Positions 36,364 through 45,598 of a stretch of DNA of 64,000 nt are shown here, piece by piece. A program made the translations under genes and the position numbers. How positions within the stretch are numbered: position 1 is the first letter of the stretch; the number at the start of each line of letters is the position of its first letter. The notes beneath the pieces were generated by a model. It had not been told where the DNA came from. It was given only the letters and a program-made list of their open reading frames with translations, and did not search any database. Source of the stretch: Pectobacterium aroidearum (lineage in GTDB: Bacteria; Pseudomonadota; Gammaproteobacteria; Enterobacterales; Enterobacteriaceae). The stretch lies in contig NZ_CP065044.1 of the NCBI RefSeq assembly GCF_015689195.1, positions 62,001 to 126,000 of the forward strand. Reading direction: 5' to 3'.

Positions 36364-37371
36364 ATGAGTGCTAAACAATATGACACCTTAAGTAATGCAG
36401 AAATTACCGCGCTGGCGCACCGGGCGCTTGCCTGCTATCCGGCGGCGCTGCAAGGGGAAGTGCGGCTGCTGTGCCGCTCGGAAAATGCGACGTTTCTTGT
36501 TTCGTCGGCAGGTAAGCGTTATGCACTGCGGTTACATCGCAGCCACTATCACCAGAAAGCGGAGATTGAAAGCGAGCTGCTGTGGCTGGATGCGCTGCGA
36601 GAGACGGGCATTGCCGTGCCGGAAGCGGTTCGTAATGTGGACGGGGAGCGGGTGCAGTCACTGAGTTTATCCGACGGTTCCTGTCGCTATGCCGTGCTGT
36701 TTCACTGGATTGACGGCGAGATGCCGACCACCAGCATTGATCCGCGAGCGTTCCAGCAACTGGGCGAGATCACCGCTCGCCTGCACCAGCATAGCCGCCA
36801 ATGGCAAAAACCTGACGGCTTCCAGCGTATTGTCTGGGATCATCACACGATGGTCAGTGCGCAGAGTCATTGGGGAAACTGGCGTGACGCGCCGAACCTA
36901 TCGAGTGGCGAACACGGTATTGTCGAAGAGGCCATCGGGCGTATGGCGGCGGAAATGGCGGAATTTGGCAAAGCGTCGCACCGCTACGGGTTGATTCATG
37001 CCGACCTGCGCCTGACCAATTTGCTTCTGCATCGTGGCGAAACGCGAGTTATCGATTTTGATGACTGCGGTATGGGGTGGTATCTGCACGATCTGGCCGC
37101 GGCGATCAGCTTTGTTGAGCACCATCCGCGTGCGGCGGAGTGGGTTGAAAACTGGCTGTGTGGTTATGAACGTGTGGCGCACGTCAGCGATGAGGAATTG
37201 GCGCTGTTGCCGACGCTGTTGATCCAGCGGCGCATCCAGCTTACGGCGTGGGTAGGGTCGCACGCAGAAACCGAGATGGCGCAGAGTCTTGGGCCAGACT
37301 GGGCAAAACACAGCGTGCGCCTGTGTCGGCGCTATCTGGAAACCAGCGACCTGCCGATTGGCGTGGCCTGA
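36364..37371 (+). CDS. APH-fold small-molecule kinase, probable amino-alcohol kinase
   Basis: 335 aa, ATG 36364 with GGAG upstream; an earlier frame opening at 36190 lies in the promoter region. Aminoglycoside-phosphotransferase/choline-kinase fold: N-lobe with YALRLHRSHYH, catalytic loop LIHADLRLTNLLLH (Brenner-type HxDxxxxN) and Mg-binding VIDFDDCGMGWYLHDLA. Related proteins phosphorylate ethanolamine, choline, homoserine or hydroxylysine. Divergent from the permease plus phospho-lyase candidate; role inferred: ATP-dependent phosphorylation of the imported amino alcohol. An AraC-type regulator follows after 172 bases. Confidence 0.75.
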   Translation: MSAKQYDTLSNAEITALAHRALACYPAALQGEVRLLCRSENATFLVSSAGKRYALRLHRSHYHQKAEIESELLWLDALRETGIAVPEAVRNVDGERVQSLSLSDGSCRYAVLFHWIDGEMPTTSIDPRAFQQLGEITARLHQHSRQWQKPDGFQRIVWDHHTMVSAQSHWGNWRDAPNLSSGEHGIVEEAIGRMAAEMAEFGKASHRYGLIHADLRLTNLLLHRGETRVIDFDDCGMGWYLHDLAAAISFVEHHPRAAEWVENWLCGYERVAHVSDEELALLPTLLIQRRIQLTAWVGSHAETEMAQSLGPDWAKHSVRLCRRYLETSDLPIGVA

Positions 37372-37543
37372 ATGCACCACGGGCGGGCAGCGTGCGCTAT
37401 GGTAATGCCTGCTCGTCCCACAAGAGATTTGTAACCCATTGATTTCGCTTCCTCTCGCTCTGGTATGAAACTTGCTGGTATGAAGTCTGCTGATCGTTTC
37501 ATGGCCCGTTGGCGGGCCGTGTGATACGGCGAGGTGAAAGGCA

Positions 37544-38602
37544 ATGGAAAACGTGACGTACTCTTCGGCGCTGAATGCGGCGTTCTCCCGCAACTGTGGT
37601 GTGCTGGCGGCGGCGGCAACCGGACTCGGCGACTTTATCCATGATAGTGGCGGTGATGCCGATCGTATCTTCGGCATCAGCGGCGTCGATCCCGAGCAGC
37701 TCGCCAGCCCGACGCTCAGTCTGGGGCTGGTGAACTATTGCCGTGTGATGGAGGAAGCCGCGCGTAATTCAGGCGTTGATAATTTCGGTTTACGCTACGG
37801 CAAGCAGTTTAAACCGCAGTCATTAGGTCTGATCGGCTATATCGGTTTATGTTCGGATACCCTGGAGCAGGCGCTGCACAATGTGGTGAAGGCGTTTCCC
37901 TGTCATCAGCACGACACGCTGACGCGCATGGTGGATAAAGGCGACTGCTGGCGGCTGGATTATCAGGTGCGGCACGGCGCCATTCTGCATCGTCGGCAGG
38001 ATGCCGAACTGACGCTCGGCATGTTTCTTAACCTGATTCGTCATGTTTTGGGCAAGCATTGGGCACCGCGCGAAGTGCACTTTGAGCATCCACGCCCAGA
38101 AATGTGGCATGAGCACTGTAAGGTGTTCGATGCGCCGGTTTACTTCGATCAACCCTACAATTCTCTGCTTATTCCCAAGCATCAGTTGGTCCGCACCATG
38201 CCGGATCGCGACATGACATTGCTGCTGGTGATGCAAGATGCCATTCGCCGTCTGAACGAGACGTCACCGCAGCAAAGTATTGTCGATCAGGTGCGTACGC
38301 AGGTTCATCTGTTATTGATGCAGAAAGAGCCGACACTGGAAGAGGTGGCGGAGAAGGTGGGGTTGTCCAGTTGGTCGCTCCAGCGCCGTCTGCGGGAGGA
38401 AGGACTCAGCTTCTCTCTGCTGGTAGACAAACTGCGCTGTGAAATGGCGACACACTATCTTCAACAGAAGCAACTACCGATTTCGGAAATGGCGCTGTTG
38501 CTCGGCTATTCCGAGGTGAGCGCCTTTTCCCGCGCATTCCGTCGCTGGTTTGGCATTAGCCCGCGCCAGTGGCGTAAAGGTGAAGCCCTCAATCTTTCCT
38601 GA
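37544..38602 (+). CDS. AraC-family transcriptional regulator
   Basis: 352 aa. N-terminal PF12625-type (Arabinose_bd) ligand domain (LGLVNYCRVMEEAARNSG, FGLRYGKQFKPQSLGLIGY) and a C-terminal pair of helix-turn-helix motifs (TLEEVAEKVGLSSWSLQRRL; ISEMALLLGYSEVSAFSRAFRRWFG). Same architecture as OruR/ArgR-like regulators of amino-acid use. Same strand as the kinase and next to the permease/phospho-lyase pair, so it is the probable regulator of the amino-alcohol genes. Ends 5 bases before the convergent bcsC stop, with no terminator between. Confidence 0.85.
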   Translation: MENVTYSSALNAAFSRNCGVLAAAATGLGDFIHDSGGDADRIFGISGVDPEQLASPTLSLGLVNYCRVMEEAARNSGVDNFGLRYGKQFKPQSLGLIGYIGLCSDTLEQALHNVVKAFPCHQHDTLTRMVDKGDCWRLDYQVRHGAILHRRQDAELTLGMFLNLIRHVLGKHWAPREVHFEHPRPEMWHEHCKVFDAPVYFDQPYNSLLIPKHQLVRTMPDRDMTLLLVMQDAIRRLNETSPQQSIVDQVRTQVHLLLMQKEPTLEEVAEKVGLSSWSLQRRLREEGLSFSLLVDKLRCEMATHYLQQKQLPISEMALLLGYSEVSAFSRAFRRWFGISPRQWRKGEALNLS

Positions 38603-38607
38603 TGCCG

Positions 38608-41600
38608 CTATTTAAAGTCCGCGTACGGCGTAAGCGGCTGCGGTGGGCTGTCGAGGTCGCCCTGCCAGCCGGAGGCGGAGTAGCGCAGGTAGATGAGGCC
38701 GTGGCTTGGGGTGTAGTCCTTCGCTTGCTGAATGTCGATACCGACACCCAGCGTCCAGTGTGAACTGAGGCGGCGTTCGACAAGCGCTCGCGCCGTATAG
38801 CCGAAGCCGGAGCTGCTGCTACCCTGCTCGATGGTGTCTCTGTCGGTGAGCGCAGCGTTACCCAGCAGGCCGGTCAGTGGATAGCGGCGCTGGTCTTTGG
38901 TAGAAGAACGCGACCACGACAGCGATCCGCCGAGTTCCCACGACCAGTTTTCCGTCCGCTGCCGGTAATTCACTGGCACGCCCAGCGAGAAATATTGCTG
39001 CGGACTGTAGTAACCGCCCTGACCGAGCGAGTAGCCGCTGAGATCCTTCTGGTAGCGCCACCACATGCTGTTCAGACCGACCGTGACGCGTCGGTTATCC
39101 TCGTTAATCAGCTTGTAGTAATAACCTGCCATTGCACGGGCGCGATCGTTATCGGCCACATTTTTACCGGTGATCTGGTGGAGGCTGAAATCACTCCAGA
39201 CGCCGTGCGCTTCGCCCCGATCGTAGCTCAGCCCGAGACTGACGCCCGTGGCTCGCACACCGCCCCAGGTTATGCCCGTGCCGGGGTCTTTGGTGCCGCC
39301 GAACGCCAGTAATGAGCTGGATATTGGGCGGCGGGAGGCCGTCGCCGTCCAGCCGATTTGTCGCCAGTCGCCGCTGTAGCTTGCGCCACCGACAACATCC
39401 ACTACGTCGAAGCCGAGCGGTGTGGTGCCGAGATCCGCTGACCAGCGATCGTTTTTCCAGCCTGCGGCAACGCTGGTGCCGGTGGCTTTCTGTGATTTAC
39501 CGTCGAAGCAGTCCCGCGTGGCGCAGGTGCCAAAGGTTTCCCGGTACGCGCCGTTACTGCCTGTCGAGAAGGAACCGGCGTTCATCTGTACGGTATCCGT
39601 GCGGAAGAAGGCGCGGCCGTCGTACAGCGGCATGTCCACCTGCAACAGGGTGTTATGGGCGCTCAGGTCGGAAATCCCACCGGTGCCGCTTGAACTCGAG
39701 TAATCGTGATCGAGGGTGACGGTAATATCCTGCTTGCGATACAGATCCGCTGCGTCAGCGCGGATGCTGCGTTGCAGCCAGTCATCGCTGCTTTTATTAC
39801 GTGTCAGCCGGGTGTAGTCATCGTCGCTTTGCGGTAGCGCGGGAGCGATGCCGCTGGCGACCATCGCCTGTTTATAGTCCTGCTGCGCCTGCTCTGGTTG
39901 AGACTGCTGTTGTTCAACGCGTGCCGCATCGCGATAGATCAGCGCTGTCGTTTGATCGATAGGAGTTTGGCCGACCGGCCCTTTCTGCGCATCGATTTTT
40001 AGCTGGCGGAAAAGCGCCGCTGATTTTTGCGGATTGCCTACCGCTTGCCAGGCATTGGCGACGCGCCGCTGGCTGTTAAGTGTATCCGCCGCCTGTGTTG
40101 GGAGCTGGTTCAGGCGCTGGCGCGCATCATCTTGCCGACCCTGCGCGATAAACGCGTCGATCTCACCTAACTGGGCGTCGGGGTTCTGTGGCTCCCGTGT
40201 GCGAATACGTTGATACTCCGCCAGCGCTGTCGCGTATTCACCCCGTGCCAGCGCCCAGTCTGCCAGCAGCAGGTCGATACGGGTGTCAGCCGGTTGCTGG
40301 CGCAGGAATACAATAGCGGCAGGTTCGTCACCCGCATCGCGCATCGCTTCCGCTTTCGCCAGCGTGGTCTGAATCGTCAGGCGCTGGGACAATTCGCGCA
40401 TGTCGTCGCTCCACTTTGCAGTGGGAAGCGTGTTCAGGTGAGCGAGTGCTTGCTCATCACGATTGGTAGACGACAGGTACAGTGAGTAAACATAGTTCTT
40501 CTCGGCGTTGGTGGGTGGCACGGCAGTTGCGCGTTGTACCACGCGGTCCGCCTGCTGCGTTTGTCCCAACTGGCGCAGCGTCTGGGCATAGTGATAAGCG
40601 AGCCATATATCGTTCGGATCCTGCTGGTTGGCCTGACGATATTTTTCTTCGGCCTGCGTCCACTGCTGCTGTTCCGACAACTGGTCCGCCTGCTGTTTCA
40701 GGATATTGAGTTGCAGGGCAGCAAGTGTCTCCCGCATCGTATTCTGCTGGCTGCGCGGCAGGCTGTTGAGGTAAGCGAGTGCTTTCTCCGGCGACTGCCG
40801 CTGGTAAATACCAACCAATCCGCGTAGGGCATTATCATTACCGGGTTCAAGGTGTAAAGCCTGCTGGTAGAGCGGCTGGGCGGCAGTATCATTTTTGCTG
40901 GCAACAGCCACGTCGCCCAAACCAATCAGCGCATAAGCATTGGTATTATCCATCTGGCGTGCCTGCTGATATTTCTGCCGCGCCAGCGATAGATTGTTAG
41001 CTTTCAGCGCGTTGTCACCTTCCGCAATGGTGGTCCAATATTGCGTGCTTTGGATCAGTCCTTCCCATTTGCCGCTGTTCAGGCGATTAACATCTGCCTG
41101 CAATGCCTTCTGGAACTGTGTCAGCGCTTTTGCCCGATCGCCTGCGCGCAGGTAAACCAGACCAATGGCACCGATGAGTTCAGGATCGTTTGGCGTGGCC
41201 GCCAGTGCCTTATTCAACTCGCTAAGCGTGGCGCTATTGCCGCCACCATCTTCAATCTGCGCCAGTGCACGCAGCCGCCCCTGATAAACGGGGTCGGCTA
41301 ATATTCCCTGCTGGCGGCTGAGTTCTTTACGTGCCGTATCCGCCTGTTCGCCTTCATCAAACACGGTCAGAAAGCGGTTTAGTTCAGCCACGCTTTGTGG
41401 CGTGACCAGCATCCGGCCAATAATTTCCAGCCATAGCGATGCTGCCTGGCTACGCCCGACGGGGTCGTTAGAAAGCTGTTTGAGTAGGGGATAGGCTTGC
41501 TCATTGCGGTTCTGGCTGAACAACAGCCGTGCCAGCACCATGCGCAGCGGCACATTATTCGGGTAGACCTGATCTAACGTTTCCAGTTGTTTAATCGCCA

Positions 41601-42102
41601 GAGGCTGCTGGTCAGGTAAGCGAGAAACCAGACGCCAATATTCTACGGCGAGCTCAAGCGTTGGCGGATCGCCGTGAAAGAGCGCATCGTACTGCACTTT
41701 GGCTTCAGCATAGCGCCCGGCGGTAGACAGCAAGCGCGCCTGCTGTAATTGCTGGCGAGCGGCATCCTGCGTCAGTGCCAGCGTGGTGGCTGACTGACGG
41801 TAGGTGGCAGAGTCGGGAGCCACCGCCTTCAGCTTGTCCAGTTGCTGACGAGCCTGAGCCTGATCGCCTTGACGCAGCGCCAGCCGTAATCGGGCGGCGA
41901 TAACCTCGGGGTTGTTTGGATCGATAAGTTCCAGTCGATAAAGCGATTGGCGTACGAGGTCGTCTTTGTTGCTGGCTTCTCCCAGACGCACCTGCTCCAT
42001 CAAAAATTGCTCTGGCGATGCGATTTCCGCACTGTATGCCTGCGGCGCAGCAACCAGCAATAACGGGAGGAAGCGCAGCCAGTTTACGGTGTTGTTGTGC
42101 AT
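38608..42102 (-). CDS. bcsC: Cellulose synthase outer-membrane subunit BcsC
   Basis: 1164 aa from ATG 42102 ([24 protein letters not shown] signal peptide); the frame continues upstream inside bcsZ but without support. Periplasmic TPR superhelix up to about residue 800 (many A..Y..ALxxxP repeats), then a 16-strand BCSC barrel ending in the aromatic signature ([12 protein letters not shown] ... YADF). Exports the glucan through the outer membrane. Its start overlaps bcsZ by 19 bases, so translation is coupled. Last gene of bcsRQABZC. Confidence 0.96.
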   Translation of the reverse strand: MHNNTVNWLRFLPLLLVAAPQAYSAEIASPEQFLMEQVRLGEASNKDDLVRQSLYRLELIDPNNPEVIAARLRLALRQGDQAQARQQLDKLKAVAPDSATYRQSATTLALTQDAARQQLQQARLLSTAGRYAEAKVQYDALFHGDPPTLELAVEYWRLVSRLPDQQPLAIKQLETLDQVYPNNVPLRMVLARLLFSQNRNEQAYPLLKQLSNDPVGRSQAASLWLEIIGRMLVTPQSVAELNRFLTVFDEGEQADTARKELSRQQGILADPVYQGRLRALAQIEDGGGNSATLSELNKALAATPNDPELIGAIGLVYLRAGDRAKALTQFQKALQADVNRLNSGKWEGLIQSTQYWTTIAEGDNALKANNLSLARQKYQQARQMDNTNAYALIGLGDVAVASKNDTAAQPLYQQALHLEPGNDNALRGLVGIYQRQSPEKALAYLNSLPRSQQNTMRETLAALQLNILKQQADQLSEQQQWTQAEEKYRQANQQDPNDIWLAYHYAQTLRQLGQTQQADRVVQRATAVPPTNAEKNYVYSLYLSSTNRDEQALAHLNTLPTAKWSDDMRELSQRLTIQTTLAKAEAMRDAGDEPAAIVFLRQQPADTRIDLLLADWALARGEYATALAEYQRIRTREPQNPDAQLGEIDAFIAQGRQDDARQRLNQLPTQAADTLNSQRRVANAWQAVGNPQKSAALFRQLKIDAQKGPVGQTPIDQTTALIYRDAARVEQQQSQPEQAQQDYKQAMVASGIAPALPQSDDDYTRLTRNKSSDDWLQRSIRADAADLYRKQDITVTLDHDYSSSSGTGGISDLSAHNTLLQVDMPLYDGRAFFRTDTVQMNAGSFSTGSNGAYRETFGTCATRDCFDGKSQKATGTSVAAGWKNDRWSADLGTTPLGFDVVDVVGGASYSGDWRQIGWTATASRRPISSSLLAFGGTKDPGTGITWGGVRATGVSLGLSYDRGEAHGVWSDFSLHQITGKNVADNDRARAMAGYYYKLINEDNRRVTVGLNSMWWRYQKDLSGYSLGQGGYYSPQQYFSLGVPVNYRQRTENWSWELGGSLSWSRSSTKDQRRYPLTGLLGNAALTDRDTIEQGSSSSGFGYTARALVERRLSSHWTLGVGIDIQQAKDYTPSHGLIYLRYSASGWQGDLDSPPQPLTPYADFK

Positions 42103-43199
42103 TGGCTGCCCCGAGACGGTAAAAGTTGGCCTTGTGAAGTGAAGCGATAGCGCTTCTGATCCCATCCCTGACCAAAGAGCGTCAGAGAGGCGGAGAAATA
42201 CGCATCATCCCCCGGAGGGTTGTCGGCCAGCCGCTGTCGTTGGGTAGCCAGTGCATCCGACTGACGAGAAAGCATCGGAAGCAGCGAAGCGGAAAACCCA
42301 ACCGATCCCTGTCCAGTGACGGTGCCTGTCACGGTGTCGGTTTTTTCGGGTGGCAGACCTTGCTTTATCGTCTGCTGAACCATTGGCTGAAACTGTTTGA
42401 TCAGATCGGTTTTCCCTTTGCTGCTGTCGGCCATCATCCCTGCCCACAGATAGACGCGGATGGCGTCGTAGCTGCCGATGTTGGGTTTGGTGGTATCAGG
42501 CTGCCAGCCCTTATCTTTTTGCCAGATGACCCAATCAGGCGAGAAGCCTTTTGGCGCGGTTTCCAACAGCAGGCGTTGCGTGGTGCGCTGCATCGCTTTC
42601 CACGTCTCGCTCAGTGGCGCAAAGCGAGCCAGCAGCTGTGGCGGAAGGTAACTGGGATTTAATCGCCAGCTCTCTTTCTCTGCGAAGCCTACTTTGCCGG
42701 GCAGCAACATCACACCTAGTCCTGGAATATTGACGACCTCTTCTTTGGCGATACGGGCGAGCAACGCGGTGCCAACTGTCTGATAGCGCGCCTCTTTCCA
42801 CAGCCGACCAGCCTCAAGCAGGCTGTAGGCGATCCACAGGTCGGCATCGGAAGCGGAGTTGGGATCCAGCACCGTCCACTGCTTATCTTTGTTTTCTCCC
42901 CACAACCAGGCGGGCAGATGCGCACGTAAATCGCCTGCGGACAGGTTGTTTTCCGTCCATTGCAGCAGCCGATCAAACATCACGCGATCGTTGGCGACCA
43001 GAGCAAAGAACATGGCGTAGCTTTGCCCTTCGGACGTGGTGATTTTGTTGGGGGTAGAGGTATCAATCACCCGTCCTTCCGCACTGATGTAATGCTGTTT
43101 GTACTGCTCCCAGGCTGGCCAGTCGCAGACGGTGGCGGTGGCCTGGGAAGCCCATAGCCACAGCAACGTGGGGATCAGGTAGCGCAGCACGCGTGGCAT
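42084..43199 (-). CDS. bcsZ: Periplasmic endoglucanase BcsZ (GH8)
   Basis: 371 aa, signal peptide about 1-22 ([15 protein letters not shown]). Glycoside hydrolase family 8: catalytic acid in [13 protein letters not shown], and the family signature [33 protein letters not shown] carries the conserved aspartate. Cleaves beta-1,4-glucan in the periplasm, tuning cellulose export. Gap of 6 bases to bcsB. Confidence 0.96.
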   Translation of the reverse strand: MPRVLRYLIPTLLWLWASQATATVCDWPAWEQYKQHYISAEGRVIDTSTPNKITTSEGQSYAMFFALVANDRVMFDRLLQWTENNLSAGDLRAHLPAWLWGENKDKQWTVLDPNSASDADLWIAYSLLEAGRLWKEARYQTVGTALLARIAKEEVVNIPGLGVMLLPGKVGFAEKESWRLNPSYLPPQLLARFAPLSETWKAMQRTTQRLLLETAPKGFSPDWVIWQKDKGWQPDTTKPNIGSYDAIRVYLWAGMMADSSKGKTDLIKQFQPMVQQTIKQGLPPEKTDTVTGTVTGQGSVGFSASLLPMLSRQSDALATQRQRLADNPPGDDAYFSASLTLFGQGWDQKRYRFTSQGQLLPSRGSQCTTTP

Positions 43200-43205
43200 G
43201 GTGCG

Positions 43206-45524
43206 TTAGTCCCTTTCATCCGGCGACAGGCGACGGCGACTGAAGAATTTCAGGCCACGCCACAGCAGCCAGGCAACAATAACGACGGTAAGCGTCGAGA
43301 TGATGGCTAGCCAGACGGGATGTTGCGCCAATGCGTGCCAGATGCGTTCCCACCACGGCAGATGGCCGACGTAATAAATGTCTCCGACGCGGAGATTATT
43401 AATACCCGATTCGCGGATGACGGAAACGGAGCCGAACAGCGAGGCTCTTTTTTCGCTGTCGATCAGCGCGTTATTGAGCAGCGTATAGCCCTGTGGGCTA
43501 TCGGCCAGCAGGGCGACAACGCTACGCTGGTCGTGATACGGAGACTGGAAGCCGATAATCGCCGACATCGGGCCATCACCGCTGACGGTGGTTTTGCTGT
43601 CTGGTTTTGCGTCAGCGTCAGGCGGGTCAATATCCAGGACCGCGGTCTGGCGTGTCGGTTGTTTAATCCAGCTTTGCGTTTGCTCGACCAGCAGGTTGAT
43701 TTTGCTGTCATCGTGCAGCGCTGGCGGGATAGCGCCGATCATCAGAATATCGCTGTCCTGCTTGTCGATTTGCGTCCAGTCATCGCTGAGCTGTACCGCC
43801 AGCGCCGGATAGCCGGTTTGCGCCCCAATGTTACCGATGGCGTTCAGCATGGCGCTAACCTGCGCGGGCTGTGGTTGCTTGTTCACCAGCACCAGCGTTT
43901 GTGACAGGTCAGCCAGTCGGCTGAACGGGTAGCCAGCATTGGCAAAGGCGCGCAGATCCGGCATCGCCATAAAGTGGCGGTAGCCAGAGAAGTTAATCGT
44001 CGAATTGCTGTCGATGACGGCGTGATTCACGACGGGCGTATAGGTTTCGCAGCGGTCAGCGGTGCCGCTGGAGAGCAGCGTGGTGTAGTTGAAATCAAAG
44101 CGTAGCTGGTTGGTGGTACCCAGTTTCAGCGCCGGAATTGACAGGCTCTTGTTGGAATCCCATAGCCCCTGCGTCAGCGGCAGGCGCATTAACAGGGAAT
44201 TCTGGTCGTGCTCCGGCGCCAGCGAGAAAGCCTGCACAAACTGATTGTTCAGGTTGATGCTCAGACGCGAACCGTCCTGAATCTGCGGCGCGGTGTAGCG
44301 GTATTTCAGGCGCATATCGATGCCCTGACTGCGGATCAGGAACAAGTCGGGCGGCAGGTTCATCGTGAGTGAAATAGGGCGGGGCACGATGCCGTCAGTT
44401 TGCAGTTGTTCGTTATATTGCTGAAGCTCGGCGAAGGTCATTGGGCGGTCGGTGCGAACCCAGTTTGGCGCATCATACGGCTGGCGTGGAGCAAGCTGCT
44501 CCACCTTATCGATGGTGACGCTCTGCCCACGGAACAGCGTGTTCCCCTGGGCGATGCCCTGTACGGCGGTGAGCAGCTCATTGTCATCACGCCCCTGAAC
44601 CAGCAGCAGCTTAATGTGAGGATCGTTAGGGTGGCTGACGATAGATACCGTTGGCCCGTTTACGGCGGGGGTATCACGCAGGAAATCCGGCCGCTTATCG
44701 TTTGTGGCGAACACAATGCCGTGGCTCTCCGGTAACTGGTTGAAGAGCGCCGGGAAAGACTGCCCACGCCATTGCGCTTTGCTGCCAAACCAGGAGGCAA
44801 GCATCGCTGCGGCACGCTGCTGAACCAGATCCGGCTGGCCGGCAAAGACGATGGGCAGCGTCAGCGGGCGGGTATCGCGGCTGTCAAAAAACGGCGCAGG
44901 GAACGGCGACAGATCGTCCTTCAGCGTCAGTTTCTGGAATTGCAGGTTGAGTGTGCTGGCTTTACTGACATCCAGCCAGAGACTGGTACTGGCCGGATTT
45001 TCACAGATGTTCTGATAATGGCCGACGAACACCAATTGCAGGCGGTTAAAGTCCGTGATGTAGCGCGGATCGATAGGAATACGGACGCGATTGGATTTCC
45101 CCATCTGCTCTTTGCCAAGTGGCGTGACGCCCATTAGCTCATTGTTCAGGTAAACTTTGATATGCGACTCGGTGGGGATCAGCGCCGGCGACGGGGTAAA
45201 TTCGAGATCGAGGGAAGCCTGTGTGACGACTTCGTCGCTGCGAACGCCGAACTCAATTTGCCCGTCGGGATTGATGCCGCGCAATGCAAAGGTGCCCGGT
45301 GCCGGTGCGATTTGCGCAAAGGGCAGCATCACGTTGCGCACGGCGGCATTAGTCGACGGCTGTGCAAGAGGAACCGCTGGCATGGCTGTCGCTGACGTTG
45401 CGGTAGCAGGCGGCTGGGCTGCGTCCCCTGTGGCCGGTGTCTGTGCGTGCGGCGCGGTGACAGCCTGAGATAATGAGCTGACGCCTAAAGCCAATGCGGT
45501 GAACCAGATTATTTTTTTCGTCAT
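43206..45524 (-). CDS. bcsB: Cellulose synthase periplasmic subunit BcsB
   Basis: 772 aa. Signal peptide, Pro/Ala-rich linker, paired carbohydrate-binding and flavodoxin-like domains (LRGINPDGQIEFGVRSDEV; FDFNYTTLLSSGTADRCE; HFMAMPDLRAFANAGYPF) and a C-terminal membrane anchor (HPVWLAIISTLTVVIVAWLL) that contacts BcsA. Guides the nascent glucan through the periplasm. Separated by 74 bases from bcsA. Confidence 0.96.
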   Translation of the reverse strand: MTKKIIWFTALALGVSSLSQAVTAPHAQTPATGDAAQPPATATSATAMPAVPLAQPSTNAAVRNVMLPFAQIAPAPGTFALRGINPDGQIEFGVRSDEVVTQASLDLEFTPSPALIPTESHIKVYLNNELMGVTPLGKEQMGKSNRVRIPIDPRYITDFNRLQLVFVGHYQNICENPASTSLWLDVSKASTLNLQFQKLTLKDDLSPFPAPFFDSRDTRPLTLPIVFAGQPDLVQQRAAAMLASWFGSKAQWRGQSFPALFNQLPESHGIVFATNDKRPDFLRDTPAVNGPTVSIVSHPNDPHIKLLLVQGRDDNELLTAVQGIAQGNTLFRGQSVTIDKVEQLAPRQPYDAPNWVRTDRPMTFAELQQYNEQLQTDGIVPRPISLTMNLPPDLFLIRSQGIDMRLKYRYTAPQIQDGSRLSINLNNQFVQAFSLAPEHDQNSLLMRLPLTQGLWDSNKSLSIPALKLGTTNQLRFDFNYTTLLSSGTADRCETYTPVVNHAVIDSNSTINFSGYRHFMAMPDLRAFANAGYPFSRLADLSQTLVLVNKQPQPAQVSAMLNAIGNIGAQTGYPALAVQLSDDWTQIDKQDSDILMIGAIPPALHDDSKINLLVEQTQSWIKQPTRQTAVLDIDPPDADAKPDSKTTVSGDGPMSAIIGFQSPYHDQRSVVALLADSPQGYTLLNNALIDSEKRASLFGSVSVIRESGINNLRVGDIYYVGHLPWWERIWHALAQHPVWLAIISTLTVVIVAWLLWRGLKFFSRRRLSPDERD

Positions 45525-45598
45525 CGTGTCATCATCAATGTTAAGGGTCTTTCTCGTTGTCGGGAGAGAGACCGTTGATCACGGCCTGTGAATGGCAA

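Noticed and set aside
36898-37677. 259-codon minus-strand frame over the kinase and AraC start
   Set aside because: Overlaps two well-supported genes; no recognisable protein features.
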